From assembly GCA_963742955.1 (NCBI GenBank), contig CAVUOA010000008.1, positions 868,001 through 932,000 on the forward strand: a stretch of DNA of 64,000 nucleotides. Reading direction: 5' to 3'. Made by a program: the position numbers and the translations under genes. Position 1 is the first letter of the stretch. Each line of letters opens with the position of its first letter. Positions 60,484 to 64,000 of this stretch are shown piece by piece. The notes below the pieces were generated by a model that worked only from the letters and a program-made list of their open reading frames with translations, was not told where the DNA came from and made no database searches. The stretch comes from CAVUOA01 sp963742955. GTDB lineage: Bacteria; Bacteroidota; Ignavibacteria; Tepidaquicellales; OLB5.

Positions 60484-60749
60484 TTTGTTTATAATTTTAT
60501 TATGAAATTATTGCTGTAATTTATGCCGGCTGTTTGTTGAATTTAACCTAATGTAATAAATTGGTTACTATTTTTCTATGAAAAACTCTATCATAAAGCA
60601 CTATGCAAAATGCTGTTATCAGTTTTTTTTAACATTTTAATAATATTGTTAGATTCAGTCTTACACCAAAAAATGTGTATTTTTAAATAAACACGAATCA
60701 ATTATCTTTCAGCAGTAAGCATATTTCTCAATCTATATTATTAAAATCT

Positions 60750-62084
60750 ATGAAAGTTTTTACACAGCGTTATAAAAGTATTTTCTTTTTGTTAATTCTT
60801 CTTTCCGGCTTGTGTATTAAGACTCAGGCTGCACCCGGTGATACCACATGGATAACAACATTCGACCATGAATTCCAGAACTGGGCAGATGTGCATTACG
60901 CAAATTTTGTTTTTCCTGACACAAGCCATCATGTTCAAAAGATACTGATGTTTTACACTATCGGATGTCCTTCAGCGGGCTGTGACCCGTGGGACAGGCT
61001 GGGGTGGATTAAAGCGTATACCGATACTGTTAACCATGTGGAGTATGAAATTGCGCGTGTTGTAACTCCTTTTAACATCGTTGGAGGCGGTTACCCGGGA
61101 ACATGCACTTTTGCTTTTGATTTAACCGATTACATGCCAATCCTGCACGATACGGTCAGGCTTGGCAGTTATATAGAAAGCTGGATTGGAGGAACCAGAG
61201 GATGGCTTGTTACGGCAAGATTTGCATTTATTGAAGGTGAAGCTTATTACAAACCATTTAAAATAATTAATCTGTGGCAGGACCATCATATTGTTTACGG
61301 CGATACTGCTAATCCTCACGAAGACCACTTGCCTCCAATGACAGTTATGATAGACCCGGAAACTGCGAAAGTAAAAGCAAGAATTACAACCACAGGTCAC
61401 GGTCAGGGAAACACAAGCAACGCATGTGAATTTGTACAGAAACTACATTACATGATTGTAGGAAATGATACTATGTCTCATTTTCTGTGGAGAACCTGCA
61501 GCGCTAACCCATGCAGCCCCCAGGGGGGAACATGGCAGTATGCAAGGGCTGGCTGGTGCCCGGGCTCGGGGGTTATACCTTGGGACCTCGATGTGACAAG
61601 CAGCGTTAATCCGGGCCAGAATGTAGTTGTAAACTATAATATTGAAGATTATTTAAACGAATGCCGACCGACAAATCCAAACTGCATTAGCGGCGTAACA
61701 TGCCCCGACTGCAACTATAACAATAATGGCCATACCGAACCGTTTTGGACGGTTGAATCACAATTGATTCTGTATAAAATTAATCCTAACGGTGTTAAAA
61801 ATATTTCATCAGGGATTCCATCAGGATTTACACTTAACCAAAATTACCCGAACCCTTTTAACCCATCAACAAACATAGGATTTGCGCTCGTGAAAAATTC
61901 ACATGTGAAAATAACTGTGTATGATGCAATCGGAAAAGAAATTGAGGTATTAATAGATAAACAAATGCAATCCGGAGTTTATAATGTTGAGTTTGATGCA
62001 AGCAGGCTGCCCAGCGGAGTATATTTATATAAAATGGAAGCGAAAGATTTCAGCGAAACCAAAAAAATGATTTTGATAAAATAA
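60750..62084 (+). CDS. secreted PNGase F-like peptide-N-glycosidase with T9SS tag
   Basis: 444 residues: signal peptide (1-27), PNGase F-like two-domain catalytic region (about 30-345) and T9SS sorting domain (about 362-444; NYPNPFNPSTNI.. KKMILIK). PNGase F cuts the amide bond between Asn and N-linked glycans. The three acidic residues essential in the Elizabethkingia enzyme (Asp60, Glu118, Glu206) align by surrounding sequence with Asp82 (CDPWDRL), Glu143 (SYIESWIGGTRGW) and Glu227 (NACEFVQKLHYM). Other shared blocks are KILMFYTIGCPSAGCDPWDR, ARVVTPFNIVGGGYPGT, TGHGQG and RAGWCPGSGVIPWDLDV. Numerous cysteines suggest disulfides. A single gene with no glycan-utilisation neighbours. The likely role is stripping glycans from extracellular glycoproteins, helping the secreted peptidases encoded nearby. 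Confidence 0.9.
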   Translation: MKVFTQRYKSIFFLLILLSGLCIKTQAAPGDTTWITTFDHEFQNWADVHYANFVFPDTSHHVQKILMFYTIGCPSAGCDPWDRLGWIKAYTDTVNHVEYEIARVVTPFNIVGGGYPGTCTFAFDLTDYMPILHDTVRLGSYIESWIGGTRGWLVTARFAFIEGEAYYKPFKIINLWQDHHIVYGDTANPHEDHLPPMTVMIDPETAKVKARITTTGHGQGNTSNACEFVQKLHYMIVGNDTMSHFLWRTCSANPCSPQGGTWQYARAGWCPGSGVIPWDLDVTSSVNPGQNVVVNYNIEDYLNECRPTNPNCISGVTCPDCNYNNNGHTEPFWTVESQLILYKINPNGVKNISSGIPSGFTLNQNYPNPFNPSTNIGFALVKNSHVKITVYDAIGKEIEVLIDKQMQSGVYNVEFDASRLPSGVYLYKMEAKDFSETKKMILIK

Positions 62085-62113
62085 TTTGACAGCGGAAGTT
62101 ACTAACTATCCCA

Positions 62114-62386
62114 TTATTCCATAAATAAATCGTCAACATAGCACCACATCCAGTCTTCACCGGGCTCGAATGATTTACTATTGATTACAGGGTGATGGGT
62201 TGCGTGGTAATGCTTGGTTGCGTGTTTATTCTTCGAGTTGTCACAGCACCCCACATGTCCGCATGTTAAGCAAAGCCGTAAGTGTACCCAGGTATCACCC
62301 ATTTTCAGGCATTCTTCACACCCCTCGGGAGTGTTCGGTTCAATGTCTATATTAACTTCTGAAACGTGTTTACAAACATCAGGCAT
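62114..62386 (-). CDS. stand-alone UBP-type zinc-finger protein
   Basis: 90 residues, one UBP-type zinc finger (the ubiquitin-binding ZnF of eukaryotic deubiquitinases). The ligand pattern is Cys5, His7 (CKHV), then CEECLKMGDTWVHLRLCLTC, GHVGCCD and HATKHYHATHHPV, ending EDWMWCYVDD. Single-domain bacterial versions are widespread and have no known role, since bacteria lack ubiquitin. It lies about 25 bases after the DUF5996 gene on the same strand and may be co-transcribed. Convergent with the PNGase gene. Confidence 0.9.
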   Translation of the reverse strand: MPDVCKHVSEVNIDIEPNTPEGCEECLKMGDTWVHLRLCLTCGHVGCCDNSKNKHATKHYHATHHPVINSKSFEPGEDWMWCYVDDLFME

Positions 62387-62411
62387 AATGTTTTCCTTCC
62401 TGCATATTATT

Positions 62412-62702
62412 TTAACCGGGTCTTCTTGTTTTTAAAGATTTCAAATCCCACCCGGCAAGCTTTGCGCTTTCATGATAAGTTGAATTGAAAAATTCCAGTA
62501 ACAGTTCCCCCGGCGATGACGATTTACGGACTTCATCATAATCAAGTATAAATTCCCCCATACTTGAATTAAAAGAAGCGGAATCAGGTTTTATTTTCAG
62601 GCTTTCCATTTCTTTCTGACGCGGGATATATATAAGAATAAAATGCCGGTTTAGGATAAGTTTCACTGCCTGCCCAAAAACCGCAGGAGAAGTTTTCTTC
62701 AT
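62412..62702 (-). CDS. DUF5996 family protein, C-terminal fragment
   Basis: The true C-terminal part runs from MESLKIKPDSASFNSSMGEF to the end (ILDYDEVRKSSSPGELLLEF, then FNSTYHESAKLAGWD), which is the end block of DUF5996. The first 30 residues of this frame are out of frame: the right reading there is NFSCGFWAGSETYPKPAFYS, in a third frame. Indels lie near 62610 and 62752. Part of the 62412-63325 gene. Confidence 0.78.
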   Translation of the reverse strand: MKKTSPAVFGQAVKLILNRHFILIYIPRQKEMESLKIKPDSASFNSSMGEFILDYDEVRKSSSPGELLLEFFNSTYHESAKLAGWDLKSLKTRRPG

Positions 62703-63325
62703 CCTCGGAAAATTCCATAATCCTGCCGCCTTGCTTGGGCGGAGTGAGCCGTTTTGCCGTTATAACGGGTTACATTTAAATCAAACGAACCCCAGTAAAA
62801 CAGCACCGGGCTTTGTTTTCCCCTGAACGATGAGCGGTACTGTTCCATTATTTTACCCGCTTGAATCAATACTTGCCACCAATTGAAAACATATTTTTTG
62901 TCATAAGCCCGCCTTGTATCTTCATCACAGTGAACCGGATTAGGTACTTCAGCCGGCAGAGTATTAATTTTTATATTAATACCAAGTGAATAAAGGGCAT
63001 TCATAAACTCAATATAGTACTCCGCAACCGAACACTGCACAAGCGAAATTATTTTTTCCCTTCTGTCCGAAGTTCTGATAACGGTATGATGGTTTGTAAA
63101 ATCAAAATTAATCTCAAATACAAAATCCCCGAATGGAATCAGTCCTGTAGTCATACCAGAGGCGGTAAGATGAAACGCTACATGCCACCATTGGTTCAAA
63201 AAAGGGTTAAGCCCAAGTTTCACTTTCCCGGGAATCTGCATTTTCATATGCAAAGCTTCTAAAGTATCTTTCCATTCTTCGTACGGCAATGCAGGCCATA
63301 TTTTTTCTGATTTCATATAAACCAA
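62699..63325 (-). CDS. DUF5996 family protein, N-terminal fragment
   Basis: 208 residues of a DUF5996 protein: WPALPYEEWKDTLEALHMKM, then GKVKLGLNPFLNQWWHVAFH, SGMTTGLIPFGDFVFEINFD, PVHCDEDTRRAYDKKYVFNW, and SPVLFYWGSFDLNVTRYNGK. After that the frame is wrong; with one T less at 62752-62755 it reads RLTPPKQGGRIMEF. The full protein is about 304 residues, normal for the family. The family is found in soil and aquatic bacteria, with no known function; conserved Trp, His and Asp residues suggest an enzyme. Confidence 0.8.
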   Translation of the reverse strand: MVYMKSEKIWPALPYEEWKDTLEALHMKMQIPGKVKLGLNPFLNQWWHVAFHLTASGMTTGLIPFGDFVFEINFDFTNHHTVIRTSDRREKIISLVQCSVAEYYIEFMNALYSLGINIKINTLPAEVPNPVHCDEDTRRAYDKKYVFNWWQVLIQAGKIMEQYRSSFRGKQSPVLFYWGSFDLNVTRYNGKTAHSAQARRQDYGIFRG

Positions 63326-63362
63326 TGTAATAATTTGATTATAAATAGGTACAACCGGAATA

Positions 63363-63890
63363 TTATTTTACTGCCTGGGCATGAGCTTCAACAAACCATA
63401 ACCATTTATCGATGCCCCGAGAGATTTCGGTAAACATATCGGTTGTATCTGCATCTTCCAGCTCATCGGACTCCAGAATAGAAAGTCTTACTTCCTTTCC
63501 GAAATCGGCAAGCGCAGTGCTTACGGCATCAACATGCGACGGACCGTCTGAAATAGTAAGCGGGTATTCATCAAGCCTTGAGCGCAGCGCGGAGATTCTT
63601 GCTGTCCCTTCTGCAATACCTCCAAGCTGAACAATGCGTTCTGCAATAGTATCTACGTAACCTTCAACGTCTTCGTTGATTTTGTCAAAAAGTTCATGAA
63701 GTGCAATGAAGCTCGGTCCTTTTACATTCCAGTGAGCCTGCTTCATTTGGGTTTGGAGGTCAATTACATCGGCAAGTCTTTGGTTAAGCAGCTTGATAAG
63801 CTCAACGCGTGTATCTTCCGGAATATCATTTTTCGTTTTATAAAGCTCATCATTATCGTTTTCATTCATTTTGGTTTTTTTTGTTGACAT
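63363..63890 (-). CDS. dps: Dps family ferritin-like protein
   Basis: 175 residues. Dps forms a hollow dodecamer that oxidises and stores iron and protects DNA. The ferroxidase residues at the subunit interface are His53 (QAHWNVKGPSF), His65, Asp80 and Glu84 (YVDTIAERIVQLGG), the same spacing as E. coli His51, His63, Asp78 and Glu82. The N-terminal tail is rich in Lys, Asn and Asp (KKTKMNENDNDELYKTKN), which may affect DNA contact. It is transcribed as a single gene; its role fits the suf, msrA and bacilliredoxin genes elsewhere in the window. Confidence 0.95.
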   Translation of the reverse strand: MSTKKTKMNENDNDELYKTKNDIPEDTRVELIKLLNQRLADVIDLQTQMKQAHWNVKGPSFIALHELFDKINEDVEGYVDTIAERIVQLGGIAEGTARISALRSRLDEYPLTISDGPSHVDAVSTALADFGKEVRLSILESDELEDADTTDMFTEISRGIDKWLWFVEAHAQAVK

Positions 63891-63921
63891 AATTATGCTT
63901 CCTTTCGTAATTATGAATTGA

Positions 63922-64000
63922 CTAGTGATTTTGATATTTCTGTTTTGCCAACAGGAGACCGTTTTGATTTTTGTGCTGCTGTATCCAGCCCAGAATATAA
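63922..64000 (-). CDS. 3' end of a gene cut by the right window edge
   Basis: An open stretch on the minus strand enters from the right edge and ends at TAG 63922-63924. The last residues read GWIQQHKNQNGLLL, then AKQKYQNH. Too short to name; the codon pattern and charged helical end look like real coding. Confidence 0.35.
   Translation of the reverse strand, partial: YILGWIQQHKNQNGLLLAKQKYQNH

Noticed and set aside
1..64000. tRNA, rRNA, CRISPR array, insertion sequence, phage or plasmid functions
   Set aside because: All intergenic stretches over about 100 bases were read for tRNA T-arm motifs, regularly spaced repeats and transposase or integrase motifs on both strands; none was convincing. 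A covariance-model search would be needed to exclude small RNAs.

Overview
The window looks like a chromosomal segment from an AT-rich, Gram-negative member of the Bacteroidota/Chlorobiota group, most likely an Ignavibacteria-type lineage. The main evidence is a set of secreted proteins on both strands that end in the same ~90-residue C-terminal sorting domain (YPNPFNPxT, then VYDxLGREV, SGVYFYR and KKMVLVK), the tag used by the type IX secretion system (T9SS). Supporting signs are a TAnnTTTG-like promoter, frequent TTG start codons and a TonB-dependent receptor. No rRNA, tRNA, CRISPR array, insertion sequence or phage gene was seen.

Layout. 1-4600: a large secreted beta-helix protein, badly broken by frameshifts and running off the left edge, then a secreted beta-propeller protein. 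4601-5240: a repeat-rich non-coding stretch. 5264-9523: two tandem paralogous secreted S15-type hydrolases. 9751-13219: a TetR regulator with a palindromic operator, a DUF4188 protein and a TonB-dependent receptor, apparently one operon. 13320-18831: uvrC, a three-gene Phd-antitoxin-like cluster, a YjbR protein, an ABC exporter and apaG. 18891-27367: M61 peptidase, DUF427, hydroxyacid dehydrogenase, S41 peptidase, CapA-like phosphoesterase and an FG-GAP/ASPIC secreted protein. 27537-33401: a helical protein of unknown function, mtaB, sixA, an M50 protease and rimO. 33914-39426: ndk, an Lrp regulator with two glutamine synthetases, msrA and a six-helix membrane protein. 39485-43589: a GNDxY-repeat/HEAT protein and a DUF4349 lipoprotein, both frameshifted. 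43821-50580: a full suf Fe-S assembly operon (sufB-C-D-S-E, sufT-like, bacilliredoxin, Rrf2 regulator). 50835-54908: two tandem secreted M1 aminopeptidases. 55059-60483: queF, then a tightly coupled five-gene Lol-like transport operon on the minus strand. 60750-64000: a secreted PNGase F homologue, a UBP zinc finger, DUF5996, Dps and a partial gene.

How the genes work together. Much of the window serves protein and peptide breakdown outside the cytoplasm: S15, M1, M61 and S41 peptidases, a predicted deglycosylase and a TonB receptor. This fits a heterotroph living on proteinaceous material. The suf operon, msrA, dps and bacilliredoxin form an iron-sulfur and oxidative-stress set, and the Lrp-glnA-glnA cluster handles nitrogen assimilation.

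Data quality. At least a dozen otherwise ordinary genes (uvrC, mtaB, sixA, glnA, rrf2, an ABC exporter and others) carry single-base frameshifts, many at short homopolymers. The breaks cluster, so residual sequencing error is more likely than mass gene decay. Fragments of one gene are listed separately, and each entry says so.
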